From assembly GCA_036924085.1 (NCBI GenBank), contig JAVGWX010000011.1, positions 20,631,955 through 20,695,954 on the forward strand: a stretch of DNA of 64,000 nucleotides, read 5' to 3'. The DNA comes from Ariolimax columbianus (taxonomy: Eukaryota; Mollusca; Gastropoda; Stylommatophora; Arionidae). This document shows, in pieces, positions 1 through 10,364 of the stretch; position 1 is the stretch's first letter, and each line of letters begins with the position of its first letter. The position numbers were made by a program, and so were the translations under genes. The notes below the pieces were generated by a model, which saw only the letters and a list, made by a program, of their open reading frames with translations, made no database searches and was not told the origin of the DNA.

Positions 1-17
1 CGTTAAGTTAAGTTAAT
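1..17 (+). repeat. Possible (TTAAG)-type LINE tail at window edge
   Basis: The first bases carry two GTTAAGTTAA-like units. The same tail ends every copy of the CR1/L2-like LINE in this window. It would be the 3' end of a copy lying just left of the window, in intron 5. The match is short. Confidence 0.3.
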
Positions 18-30
18 TAACACAACTCAC

Positions 31-216
31 CAGTATACAGAAAAGTGTTGGTGTGTCCTCCAACAATGACATCTACATTCTTCAATTGCCTTCCAAGGTC
101 CATGTCCACAGAGTAACCAGAATGACCAAGAGCAATAATAATTTTAATGTTTTGTTCCACAAGCATGTCTATTTCCTCTTGAATAGCCTCCAGCTCATCA
201 GTAAACGTGACATTCT
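31..216 (-). CDS. NT5E: 5'-nucleotidase exon 5
   Basis: The acceptor AG is at 218-217 and the donor GT at 30-29. The leading AG completes a Glu codon with the last G of exon 4. The 62 codons include ALGHSG (about residues 219-224) and GGHTN (about 242-246), the last two metal-binding blocks of the metallophosphatase domain. These blocks coordinate the di-metal centre with the earlier Asp, His and Asn residues. The exon ends in phase 1 inside the FLYTG segment that is well conserved in 5'-nucleotidases, so at least one more exon follows outside the window. No lesion is seen. Confidence 0.93.
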
Positions 217-378
217 CTATGAAATATCATTAAATTTTTTGTTAGTAAAATGGCTTTTCCTAATTGCAGTTTTCAGAGGAGAGGTCGCTCAAAAGATACA
301 TAAAGTGGCCTCTAGTCCAAGGGAGACACGTTCAAAACGTCGTTTAAGACAAAATACTTTTTTTTAATCAGTCGTAAA

Positions 379-533
<155 letters not shown>

Positions 534-859
534 GGTGCTCATCGCAGTGTCTGCAGCAGAGGCAGACCAAATGATGCACCTACATGTTGCGATGAAACAC
601 TGGTCGATGGTACCCAAGGTAAACTGTGAGAAAGACCTCCAATGTATTGGTCAGACTCTCTTGCTGTACGCTGCAACATCCGAGATGCCTCTAGAGGAGC
701 AATTACCACACACTGGATGACTTCCGTGGCCCAAGACACGGGTCGCTGGAGATGAAGTTGGGACCCGCAGCTACGCTGAGGTACAAATGAACAAGATCAA
801 GATGTATGGTGAGCTCATAACAGGCAGAAGTTCATCAGTGGGACAGACACCTGAACATT

Positions 860-1150
860 AATTTGGCAGCAAAGCAAATTAACCAAATCTGCAATGTCAT
901 TTTCACTCACTGTACTGAAATTGTAAAAAGTTTGGCATGGATAACACATCAAAAACAGAGACAATGATACCTATATGTAGAAAACATGCCACACTTTATA
1001 TTCATGTAAATGAGGACAAAATAAAGCATGTACAAGAATTTTGGTATTTAGGAACTGTTTTTACAGAAGATGGTAGACTCGATAGAGAAATAAAGACGAG
1101 AGTGCAGAGGGCAAACGCTGTTTAGACATCCAATGATTTCCCTCCAAGCA
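860..1150 (+). mobile_element. LINE reverse-transcriptase C-terminal remnant
   Basis: The plus strand encodes a thumb-region remnant with VQEFWYLGTVFTEDGRLDRE and RVQRANAV, the usual EFKYLG...DREI...R.QKANA pattern of non-LTR retrotransposons. Upstream, in the same direction, a degraded stretch reads AAKQINQICNV...KSFGM. It ends abruptly near 1130. A related remnant on the other strand lies at 10365-10870. It is non-functional, and the clade cannot be assigned from this piece. Confidence 0.8.
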
Positions 1151-1288
1151 AATAAAACAGATGATAAAATATATCTTTGTGCATATCCTGTGCTACCTAT
1201 GCCTGTCATGGGCATTGAAATGGTCCAAGCAAAATGCGGTGCCTATGAAAGGTCACTAACAACACCAGATGAGACAGAAATACAAACA

Positions 1289-2802
1289 CTTCTTCTTCTT
1301 CTTCTTACGCTGTCAGACGTAGACCTTTATTTTTTCGAAAAAAGCAGCGGTCATCCTGAGGCTGTCGACACTGCCATAGAGGTTGTCTAGTGTTGCCACT
1401 GGTGATGGCCACATCTGCTCTTTCTTTTTCAGCCTGGCAGTTTTTTGTTTCCAATACCTGGTATGTTTTTTACCACCTCTGGAAATATATGCTGCCTCCA
1501 GGTAGGTTTTTGTACAGTAGTGATGGGCTTTGGTGTTGTTAGTGCGTTCATGGGGTCTTCGTGCATCTTTGCTTTGGCTATTTCTGCAAAGTTTCTCCGC
1601 TTTAGTTTCCCATTTCCGAAATTGTTTAGTCTCTGGTGCATTGGATGGTCAGTCAGTCTTCTGAGTTTCTCTGCTTGCTGCTGGGCTCTGCAGTCTCTTC
1701 TGTCGGTCATGGATTGCAGTTTTGTAATCTTTTCAAGTTCTACAATTGGCGTTGACTTCATGCCTCCTGTTATAACTCTCATGGCTTGGTTTTGAAGTTT
1801 GCTAATTTTATCGAAGTTCGCCTGTGCTGCTGTTGTCCATGCCGCAATGACATACTCGAGAACTGGTCTCACTCTTCCAGTGTACAGTTTCTTTAGTATA
1901 CTTTCGTCTGCTCCCCAGCTTGTGCCAGCAAGTTTCCTCATGATTGCCATTCTTTCTCTGGCTCTCATTCGGTTTCTCTCGATCTGACTTTTCCATGTCA
2001 TGCGCTGATCAAATGTGACTCCCAGATAGTTTGGGTTGTCGTTTGGCTGCAGGAATTTGCCATTTAAACTTAATTTGGTATTTTGGGGTTTGATTGAAAG
2101 CGAGAATATTGTACATGTGGTTTTCTCCTCGTTTATTTTGACCAGCCATGAGTTCGCCCACTCTTCCAGCAATGTTAGGGCCTGCTGCATCCGATTTCTT
2201 GCTATGGTGAGATTCTTTTCAGAGGTCCACATAGCCAGATCGTCTGCAAACATTGAGCTATTGACTCTTCTTGGCATATTCTCTGTTATGTTATTTATAT
2301 ACACCAGGAAGAGTGTGGGTGACAGTACTCCCTCTTGGGGTACTCCCTGCTCAAGTGTCAACTTTTTGCTCATCTGCCCTTGTACTTGAACTCTGGCCGT
2401 TCTGTTTTTGAGGTAGTGACTGATCCATTTGTAAATTTTCCCACAAACTTCACTTCTTCGTAGCTTGACTTTAAGTCCATCTTTCCAGACTTTGTCAAAT
2501 GCCTTTTCTAGGTCTACTCAAACCGCTACTGTGTGTTTTTGCTCCTGGTAGGCATCTTCTATTTCCTGGGCTATGAGGGTGACCTGATCCTCAGTGGATC
2601 TGTGCTGTCTAAAGCCTGCTTGCTGTGGAATTAGTATCTGTTTTTCTTCCAGATGCCACATCATCTGGCGTTTATCCTACGCTCCATCAGTTTGCAGAGA
2701 CAGCTCAGTAGGCTGATAGGCCTGTATCCATTTGGATCTGTTTTATCTTTTCCTTTCTTTGGTAGTGGTACAAGTACTGCGTCTGACCATGCCTGGGGTA
2801 CT
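1289..2802 (-). mobile_element. (GAA)-tailed I-clade-like LINE, copy 1 (5'-truncated, internally deleted)
   Basis: The 3' tail is (GAA)n, read as CTT at 1289-1306. The element then runs 3' to 5' through a short C-terminal piece (to about 1432) and an RT domain (about 1433-2798). The RT shows QAGFRQHRSTEDQ, VDLEKAFDKVW, a PQEGVLSP block and MFADDLAMW (FADD catalytic box), followed by NYLGVTFD and a long thumb region. One in-frame TGA lies near 2517, and a 1-base deletion near 2666 shifts the frame. The part between thumb and C-terminus, which holds RNase H in related elements, is missing at about 1430. Its 5' end abuts the tail of copy 2. Confidence 0.88.
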
Positions 2803-3232
2803 TCTTTCTTCTTCTTCATCGTACGCAGTCAGACAGTAACCATTATTTTTTCTAAAAAAGCGGCGGTCATCCTGAGGCTGTCGACACTGCCATAGAGCTT
2901 GTCTTGTGGTTCCACTGGTGATGGCCACATCTGCTCTCTCTGATCCTCGTATGTCGGACAGTTCTGCAGCAGATGCTCAGCGGTCATTTTCTCGGTACCA
3001 CACGGGCATTCGTCGGTACCACCAATCTTCAATTTGTTGAATAGGTGGTACCTCAGAATTAGTATGTTTTTTTCTTCCAGATGCCACATCAGTCTGGCGT
3101 TTATCATACATTCCATCAGTTTGCCTACACAGCTCAGTAGGCTGATAGGCCTGTATCCATTTGGATCTGTTTTATCTTTTCCTGTCTTTGGTACTGGTAC
3201 AAGTACTGCGTCTTTCCATGCCTAGGGTACAA
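2643..3232. repeat. 160-bp near-identical segment flanking a LINE 3' end
   Basis: Bases 2643-2802 and 3073-3232 are almost the same RT-encoding sequence, both read on minus. They are separated by the (GAA)-tailed 3' end of copy 2. This is explained by the two tandem LINE copies overlapping in the RT region: copy 1 is 5'-truncated there and copy 2 is internally deleted. Confidence 0.85.
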
Positions 3233-4530
3233 TACCCCTTTTCCAGCTTTGGTTCAGGACTGATAGTAACTTCCTCTTTGCTGTTTGGCCCAGCCCTATC
3301 AACATTTAGTTTGTTATCCCGTAATTTCCGGGAGATTTCCTTTTCTTTAACGTTCTCATGGCCTCTTCCATTTCATTCATTGTTAGATTTGCCATCATAT
3401 GCTCTTCTGGTGCCATATTGATGTTGTCGTGCCCCTTTTGCGCTTCATTAATGTCTGTATGCCTATCTGCAGGGACATCAATTAGGTTTGCTCTGGCATA
3501 ATGTTCAAAAAAGGCGTTTGCTGCTTTTTTTCCAGTGAGCATGTTGTCACCCTGCTTGATTGTAATTTGCTTGTTTGATGGAGTTTCGTCATTTATGGCT
3601 CTGACTAACTTCCATAGTTTGTTCTCTTCTTTATCTAAATTGAGGCTTTCTGTTTTGTTTTTCCAGGTTTCTCTTTTTGGTTTAGAGTGTATTTGTATTT
3701 CGCCGTGGTGGCTTTGAGGGTGATATTTGCCTCCATATATTGTTCTCTCTCTGCCATGTTCCTATCATTTGTGACTGTGTCTTCCGCTTTCTACAACTCA
3801 TCATTCCAATAGGGCTTATAATTTTTCCTAGCCCCTCTTGGGATGGTTTCAGTGGTGGCTTGCATTATTGCTTTGCTTAGGCTTTCCACCATGGGCTTTA
3901 TTTTGTAATTCCGTTTGTTGATGGTTTCACACAGCCCATCTGTCAGGCTTGCAAATCTGTCCCAGTTGGCTCGTTTGTAATTCCAACGTGGGAATGGTTT
4001 TGTTTCCTGTGGGCCTACTTCCATATCAACTTCTAGCCTAATTGGCCTGTGGTTGCTACCTACCAATTGGTTTAGCACCTACAATTTCTGCTTGTCCGGT
4101 GTGATTGACAGCTACCGCGCTACTCGGTATGCAGTTACGTGTCAGTATCAAAACCCCTCCTTTGTGACCTCCTCTATCCAAACGGAGGGTCTAGTATCCT
4201 CTGATTGAGAATTTATGGTTGCTGTTGAGGTGCGTTTCTTGGATACATGCCACGTCAATCTTACCTTCATGCAAGTGATGTGTTTGGGAAAGCTTTTTGT
4301 TAATGACTCCCTCCGCATTCCACTGTAGTATTTTGAGGGTCTTGTGTTTTTGGTCAATAGTTTTTGCCCCATCCCCATGTACCTCGACTCCACAACACAT
4401 GGGTGAGTGACCACCAATAGTTATGGTTGGGTCCCTTCGAGGCATGAGGCCCGGCACTCTCGCTGCCTGGCGGGACTCCACAGGATGAGCGCCACGCTTT
4501 TTTCTATTAGGTCGTACTATCATCATACAG
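2803..4530 (-). mobile_element. (GAA)-tailed I-clade-like LINE, copy 2 (endonuclease to RT, internally deleted)
   Basis: Same family and direction as copy 1. The tail is at about 2803-2815. The C-terminal zinc-knuckle-like end (DECPCGTEKMTAEHLLQNC) is at about 2990-2940. It joins in frame at about 3058 to an RT fragment ending MWHLEEK. Further upstream are the RT linker (MRTLKKRKSPG, about 3330) and endonuclease pieces: LKILQWNAEG and CIQETHL (about 4340-4240), then GSNHRPI (about 4060). The middle of the endonuclease is also lost. The APE-type endonuclease plus the C-terminal CPCG end fit the I/Nimb group. Dead copy. Confidence 0.85.
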
Positions 4531-4534
4531 CAAT

Positions 4535-4645
4535 ATACGTTGCACTGTGTTACTTGTTAAGCCTGTGGCCCAGTGCATCCGCTTTCAACAGGCGTTTCTG
4601 TAGGGATGCCCTCCTTAGCCTTTGGCTGTCCCCAGCCTATCTGCA
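4535..4645 (-). repeat. Diverged S1 SINE 3' fragment
   Basis: Read on minus, this carries GCGGATGCACTGGGCC followed by CACAGTGCAACG. These are the same diagnostic blocks found in the S1 SINE copies at 33.8, 47.8 and 54.7 kb. No poly(A) or tRNA-like head is visible. It lies between the LINE and the rDNA fragment. Confidence 0.5.
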
Positions 4646-5093
4646 AGGCAGCAGTTGCTTGTGATCAGAGTTGTCTCTCTTATGGAAGTTGTCTTACAGG
4701 ACTAACGAGTCTTCACTACTCGTGTCTATAGGGTGCGGTGATGATATATGAGATATGATATGGACTATGTACTGGTTTGTACTATCCCGGAAGAGAGGCA
4801 GTCCAGTGTGTCTGTATCCCAGGATACCCACGTTCTGCCAGAGACGTAACATATGCATGTGAGTGGGGTATCTCTTTGCTCCCTTTTGTTTTCTCGGCTT
4901 CTCTGCAGTGATGGTACGCCTAGCATTCCTCGCCACCTGGGAGGTTGACACAATAGAGCAGATGTGCAATGTCCGCTAGCCTGCATCTCTTCTGGGATAA
5001 CTGATAGCATTCAGAGGTAGAGAGCAAGGCAAGATTGCATTTAACCAGGGGACAAGCCTGGTAATGTTACGGAGATGTTGTTCGCCTGGTGTG
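4646..5093. other. Unassigned intronic spacer between LINE and 28S end
   Basis: No recognised gene or repeat. It could be 5' sequence of the neighbouring LINE, external spacer of the rDNA, or ordinary intron. A weak ATGAT/ATATG-rich stretch lies at about 4740-4765. Confidence 0.4.
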
Positions 5094-5575
5094 CAGACAT
5101 ATCTCATGGTCAGGGGCTGAGTCTCGGCAGTTCACAGTGAGGTGGCTGCTCTACTGCTTACGACACCCCGACCAAGAACTAGGTCTTCTGTTGGTGGTTT
5201 CGCACCTCATCGCTGTATGGGGTGAATATCGAGCAGCTACCCGCCCGCTTTGATCAGCGGACGGCAGAGACCTCTTTCTGTGGCTCGACCGGGTGGGGCT
5301 GAGGCGCGAGCCCCAGGTCCCGACCATATCGTAGCCTCCCATCGCAGTGGTGCTGAGATTTTGGGCGGGATTCCGGCTTAGAGGCGTAATCCCTCACATG
5401 GTAGCCTTGCTCCATTGGCTTATCAGCCTAGTACGTGAACCAAATTTCTGCGGCTCCTCTCGAATTGAGATGGATTACCGTAGCAACGCCCTGTCATTAG
5501 TAGGGTAAAACTGACCTGTGTTCCAAGGGTCTATTACCAGCACCCGTTCACTATTAGACTGAACGAATCAATAGA
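5094..5575 (-). pseudogene. 28S rRNA 3'-end fragment
   Basis: The complement matches the last few hundred bases of eukaryotic large-subunit rRNA. Blocks include the equivalents of ATTACCNTGGCAAC, GTAGGGTAAAACT, GAGGCGTAATCCC...ATGGTAGC, CCATTGGCT and the terminal GGTCGGGGTGTCGTAAGCAG...AGAGCAGC segment. It ends near 5094, where the mature 28S end is expected. Divergence and many small changes show it is not part of an active rDNA unit. It is in the same orientation as the 18S piece upstream and sits inside intron 4 of the nucleotidase gene. Confidence 0.85.
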
Positions 5576-5599
5576 GGGCTTTTTAGTCAGTCAATGACC

Positions 5600-5940
5600 A
5601 GGTGTCTGGAACCTGCGATTTCTGTAGGGTTAAGCAAGATTACCGTAGCAGACGCTCTTTCATTAAGAGGTTAAAAAACAGACCTGTCTTCCGTTGGTCT
5701 AATACCAGCACACGTTCCCAATTAGACCCAACGAAAGTGCTCTCAATCTGTCAGTCATTTTACAGTGTTGGCGTGTTGAGTCAAATCAAGCCGCAGGCTC
5801 CACTCATGTTGGTGCCCTTCCGTCAATTTCTTTATCGAACACTGAATGCATGCCAATCGAGCCACAGAGAGCTTAGCCCAAGATTTCCGAGGGTCTAAAT
5901 CCAGCACCCGTTCCATATTAGACCCAACGAAAGTGCTCTC
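5600..5940 (-). pseudogene. Duplicated 28S/18S chimeric junction
   Basis: Between the 28S and 18S pieces the same mosaic recurs. A 28S segment (complement of GTCTAATACCAGCAC...GTTCC...TTAGACCCAACG) is joined directly to an 18S segment (GAAAGTGCTCTC...TGTCA...GTCAAAT.AAG.CGCAGGC). The 28S block occurs near 5526, 5695 and 5886. The 18S block occurs at about 5735-5840 and again from about 5926. This looks like tandem duplication of a junction already formed by deletion of everything between mid-18S and the 28S end. Confidence 0.75.
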
Positions 5941-5989
5941 GGCCTGTCAATCATTTCAGTGTTGGCCATATTGAGTCAAATTAAGTCGC

Positions 5990-6038
<49 letters not shown>

Positions 6039-7205
6039 TTTGCAACCATACTTCCCCCGGAACCCAAACACTTTGGTTTCCCGGAAGCTGCCCCCAGAGT
6101 CATCGAAGCAACTCCTGCGGATCGCTAGTCGGCAACGTTAATGGTCAGAACTACGACGGTATCTGATCGTCTTCGCGCCTCTGACTTTCGTTTTTGATTA
6201 ATGAAAACATTCTTGGCAAATGCTTTCGCAGTAGCTCGTCTTGCGGCGATCCAAGAATTTCACCTCTAACGCCGCAATATTAATGCCCCCGTTTGTCCCC
6301 GTTAATCATTACCTCCAGTTCCGAAAACCAACAAAATAGAACCGAGGTCCTATTCCATTATTCCATGCACCATTATTCAGGCAGCCGAGGCCTGCTTTGA
6401 ACACTCTAATTTTTCAAATTAAACGCGCGGCCACCCGGGACGCTCAGGGAAGAGCACCCGCGGGAGAGAGCCGGCAGACGGTAGGGCAGAAGACAAAAAG
6501 AGCAGTGAACCGGCACGAGCCGGACCGCCCGCCTGCGCCTGAGATCCAACTACGAGCTTTTTAACTACAACAACTTTAATATACGCTATTGGAGCTGAAA
6601 TTACCGCGGCTGCTGGCACCAGACTTGCCCTCCAATAGATCCTCGTTAAAGGGTTTAAAGTGTACTCATTCCAATTACAGGGCCTCGAAACAGTCCCATA
6701 TTGTTATTTTTCGTCACTACCTCCCCGTGCCGGGAGTGGGTAAGTTGCGCGCCTGCTGCCTTCCTTGGATGTGTTAGCTGTTTCTCATGCTCTCTCTCCG
6801 GAATTGAACCCTGATTCCCCGTTACCCGTTACAAACATGGTAGGCATGTAACGTACCATTGACATTTGATAGGGCAGACATTTGAAAGATGCGTTGCCGG
6901 CGCATGAGGCCATGCGATCAGCACAAAGTTATCCAGAGTCACCAGTGGGGACGCCGCAACTCCGCAAGGGGAAACGATGATTGGTTTTGAACTAATAAAA
7001 GCGCTCTTTCCGCGAGGGTCGGAGCTTGGTAAGCATGTATTAGCTCTAGAATTGCCACAGTTATCCAAGTAGGATCGTGTCATCTAAGGAACCTCGACTG
7101 ATTTAATGAGCCATTCGCGGTTTCACTGTGAGACAGTGTGAACTTAGACATGCATGGCTTAATCTTTGAGACAAGCATACGACTTCTGGCAGGATCAACC
7201 AGATA
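5941..7205 (-). pseudogene. 18S rRNA 5' two-thirds (pseudogene)
   Basis: The 5' end TATCTGGTTGATCCTGCCAG lies at 7205 on minus. It is followed by typical 18S blocks: complement of AATTGCCACAGTTATCCAAG, the 530-loop region (complement of ACCGCGGCTGCTGGCACC at about 6604), CGACGGTATCTGATCG, and CCGTCAATTCC near 6018. It stops shortly after the equivalent of 18S position ~1200. The 3' third, ITS1, 5.8S, ITS2 and most of 28S are absent. Substitutions in invariant positions (for example at the start of the first helix) mark it as a pseudogene. It is transcribed in sense as part of the nucleotidase pre-mRNA. Confidence 0.88.
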
Positions 7206-7850
7206 TCTGTCGGAGACGTACGAACCACACACACCGGTCGGCGGAGGACGGATGTGTAAAAAGCCTCACTAGGACGGCCGCAGGGACCGACTGACGGACG
7301 GACGGTTGTTTCGTCTCTCACTCCGTCGACCTACGACCGCCTGACAGGGGCCCGTACACACACCAGACGACCGATCGACCGGGATTGCTCGGGGAGGGAT
7401 GGCAGCGCTCTGTGCAGAATGGATCCCAACGGCCCCGGCGATGAATTTCACAGGGACTGGAGACGATTTTTGCCTGCCGGCCTGCCTTTCTCCCAAGGGT
7501 TGGTCGGGCGAGGACAGGGCCTTTAGGCACGATTCCTGCTTTCCATTTGCCGGTCACAAGCTCTTTGCGACCACCAGTGAGACGAACTGTCGAGGTCTGC
7601 TATAAGCCTTCGAAAAACCACCATTGACTGTCAAAGTTTCTCGATACGGGCCACAGTAACGCACCGTTGCCAGCGGTATGACACCACAAATTTTGTCCTG
7701 CTAGATGGCCGGGGAGAAACGGGCGAGCGTTTTCGGAAAGCCCGCGTTATCGCTCCGTCTGGCGGGACTGAGATCGTTGTACGAATACTGGATGAGAGTC
7801 AATCGCGGCGGCGAAAGAACAACCCCAGATTAAATACAAATACGAATATA
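7206..7850 (-). other. Probable 5' external transcribed spacer remnant
   Basis: GC-rich sequence directly upstream of the 18S 5' end in its orientation, unlike the AT-rich surroundings. It contains runs such as GACGGACGGACGG and CGGCCCCGGCG. By position it should be 5' ETS carried along with the 18S piece. The outer limit is uncertain. It ends before a LINE remnant at about 7855. Confidence 0.5.
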
Positions 7851-7854
7851 CAGG

Positions 7855-8110
7855 AGAAGATTAGAACAATTTCATGCCGGGACTTCATCGTGCAACAGAG
7901 AATGAAATGGTTTGGCCACATTGTAAGAATGAAACCAGACCACATTGTTCATGAAACCTTCTACAGGAGATCATCGGGAAAAAGGGCTAGAGATAGACTG
8001 AGGAAAAGATGGATTGACAGTGTCAACTAGACCTGTTGTGAAAGGGGAAAAACCGTCACTCAGGTCATGAGAGAAGCAAAAGACAAATACATACCAGCGC
8101 ACTGGACTAC
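7855..8110 (+). mobile_element. LINE ORF C-terminal remnant
   Basis: Plus-strand translation gives VQQRMKWFGHIVRM followed by KRARDRLRKRWID, the GRPRKRW-type end of non-LTR retrotransposon ORFs. A TAG follows shortly after. 5'-truncated and dead. Confidence 0.75.
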
Positions 8111-8185
8111 AACCTGATAGCAAATGAGACAACAAAAGCAGAAATAAAGAGCAGCAACAGATGATAAATAGTGTATTTATATTTC

Positions 8186-8187
<2 letters not shown>

Positions 8188-8225
<38 letters not shown>

Positions 8226-8246
8226 TAGATATATATATATATATAT
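8188..8246. repeat. (TA)n microsatellite
   Basis: AT dinucleotides with a short ATAG interruption. Confidence 0.95.
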
Positions 8247-8284
8247 TGATATATTTTATGTACCATATTGAGTGCTTTATGTGT

Positions 8285-8388
8285 TTTGTTCAGTGTTTTA
8301 TGTGTCATGCTCAATATTTTATGTGTCATGCTCTATATTTGATATGTCATGCTCTATATTTTATGTGTCATGCTCTATATTTTATAAT
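8285..8388. repeat. 22-bp tandem repeat, about 5 copies
   Basis: Units of the type TATTTTATGTGTCATGCTC with small changes. It ends about 25 bp from the donor of exon 4, within intron 4. Confidence 0.85.
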
Positions 8389-8413
8389 AAACTATATTCT
8401 TTAAAGTTCTTAC

Positions 8414-8627
8414 CAGGAAATGAAATAGAAGGAGTGTCCGTTGTAGTGTAACCAACAATACCAATTTTGTGGTCTCCAACTCGAATGATTGCTGACTTGT
8501 TGATTGCGTCCTTGAGATCTGGGGCATTGCTTAAGTCCATGTTGCTTGCTAACAGAGGGAATGATACATTGTGTGCAAATGGGGATAAGCCTTTTATCCC
8601 GTGGTCAAATTCATGGTTGCCAATAGC
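8414..8627 (-). CDS. NT5E: 5'-nucleotidase exon 4
   Basis: The acceptor AG is at 8629-8628 and the donor GT at 8413-8412. The 71 codons plus one base begin AIGNHEFDHG, which carries the NHE metal-binding and catalytic motif at about residues 122-124. A VGIVGY-like segment (IGIVGYTTTDTP) follows, typical of this family. It ends in phase 1 and joins cleanly to exon 5. No stop or frameshift. Confidence 0.94.
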
Positions 8628-8638
8628 CTGGATTTGGA

Positions 8639-8773
8639 CAACATAATGATCAATTAATACACATAATTAAAAATCAAATCAACAACAACATAATGATCAA
8701 TTAATACACATTATTAAAAATCAAATAAACAACAACATAATAATCAATTAATACACATTGTTTAAAAATCTAT
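8639..8773. repeat. 47-bp tandem repeat, about 2.9 copies
   Basis: Units start at 8639, 8686 and 8733 (CAACATAATGATCAATTAAT). The array begins only about 12 bp from the acceptor of exon 4, so it forms the end of intron 3. Confidence 0.9.
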
Positions 8774-8892
8774 GAATGCATTCAAGAATAAATTGGATGT
8801 GCATAGTTATTTTTAGATCAAGGGAAGTATAAGAAACTGGTTGTATACAAACTCTGCAGAGCTTTCTAAACCAGTATAAAGAAGTTAAGTTA
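8774..8892 (+). mobile_element. CR1/L2-like LINE 3' end, (TTAAG) tail
   Basis: Short copy of the recurrent 3' end: the coding end AATGCATTCAAGAATAAATT (NAFKNKL), then a hairpin built from ACTGGTT and AACCAGT around an AACTCTGCAGAG core, then GTTAAGTTAAG. The fuller copy at 55.3-56.1 kb identifies the family. Confidence 0.85.
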
Positions 8893-9905
8893 AGCATCCA
8901 GCCTTTGCTGAAAAGAAATCAACACCTCCAACAGTCTGACTTCATCACCTTCCATGTTACCATCAGTGCCATTCTTGCTCTTTGAATACTCATGGTGATA
9001 CACGGGAATATAACTGCCCTTTGCGCATTAGTTACCTTGACCTCATAGTTGCCTTTGACTCCATGCATAGATCTGCCTTTTGAAACACCTTAAAACAAAT
9101 GGGAGTTCACAGAACACTGCAATGATTCGTCGAGCAGCTGCATTACAGCATTGAAGAAAGCGTGCGCATACGTCTCAATCTCGTGTCCAGTTTTTCAACA
9201 TCATCCTGTGTACGGCAAGAATGTGCCCTTGCCCCTGCATTGGTCTGACTGGAGCCTTGGTCCGCTGGAGATGCACAACCACGAAGTCACAATGGATAGG
9301 CTACGTATGACTGACCTTGACTACGTCATACCAAGCTCCCATCCTCAGGAACTGATAAAACCAATGGAGCCCCAAGACAACCATGCGTCTAGATCATGTT
9401 TCAACATCTCATTTGCGAAAATCAAGATACAAAACCTTGGCCGCAAATCCACAACGACGGGAATTATTGTAAATGTTAACCCTGTCGGCTAAACTGGGGT
9501 TTTCATTAGGGTGGCAGCAGAATTTTGGTACACTGAGTCGCCAGGACAACATTCAAAGAGTCGACCTGGCTGCCACCTCTGTAAACACTTCCCTGTATCG
9601 AGTCTGAAACTAGCAGAGGCTTTTGCTGACAGCTAAACTACGAATTTGCATAACCAGTGTTGTCTCCTTACTGCTGTACGGTCCTGAAACATGGACAACT
9701 ATGCAGACCGATTGAGGATGCATTAAAGCCTTTCACATGCGAAGCAGGAAGTGAATTATTGCGATGCACTGATATGATCATGTCTCAAACGACAAAGTCT
9801 TTCGATGAATAAACCTCAAAATCTCACTTGTATGCGGGGCCGTTGCGTTTGGTCTATTTGGACATGGCCTGCCTGGCCGAGGAGGTCCACACTCACCAGC
9901 TCTGA
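8893..9905 (+). mobile_element. LINE RT-domain remnant
   Basis: Frames on plus give, in order, YLDLIVAFDSMHRSAF (RT palm, Y.D...AFD), VEQLHYSIEESVRIR, VRQECALAP (the VRQGC..SP block), MTDLDYV (near the catalytic F/YADD region), LRICITSVVSLLLYG.ETWT and VSNDKVFR. Several stops and shifts separate them. It is an old LINE copy covering most of RT and the thumb, 5' of the catalytic core only partly preserved. Confidence 0.8.
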
Positions 9906-10364
9906 AAGCAAACCACCATAGACATCAATGATGTTAAACAACCCTCTCCATCATTGTCCGCCCCAGCAGCCAATCACATACAGCCTAGGTTAGGTCAGAT
10001 TGGAAGGACATCATATTCATTGCATGAAGCCTGGGACCTGATCACTCATTATGCTCATGGACGGTTGAGCAACGGGCCCTTGTTGTCTAAACGGACTACC
10101 TACCTACATAACTGCATGACCACCAGTTCTTCCTTATCAGTCATTACTAAATTTAAAGATTCTTCTTCTCTTGTCCTACTGCTCTTGCCATGAGGTGTCG
10201 CAGAGATGCCTAGATTTCTTGTTATCCCCAGGTGGAAGGATTGTGCTGTCATTAGGTGTATCTTCCTGAGAGTGTGAGAGACACCCCCAATCCACCGACG
10301 TCAAGGTCGGCTCCTTGCTCGTGAACCGGAAACCTGCATTTTATGTGTTCTCGCTCCGGGCTGG
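9906..10364. other. Unassigned intronic sequence
   Basis: No recognised coding or repeat homology in intron 3. Confidence 0.4.

Noticed and set aside
4530..5094. Chimera of LINE and 28S made by template jumping (28S 3' end next to the LINE 5' side, same strand)
   Set aside because: The order fits, but about 560 bp containing a diverged S1 SINE piece lie between them, so direct joining is not supported. An intact LINE 5' end would be needed to decide.
5094..7205. Functional rRNA gene or contaminating microbial rDNA
   Set aside because: The sequence is eukaryotic 18S/28S, but large parts are missing, joined in a mosaic and mutated. It lies between animal exons of one gene.
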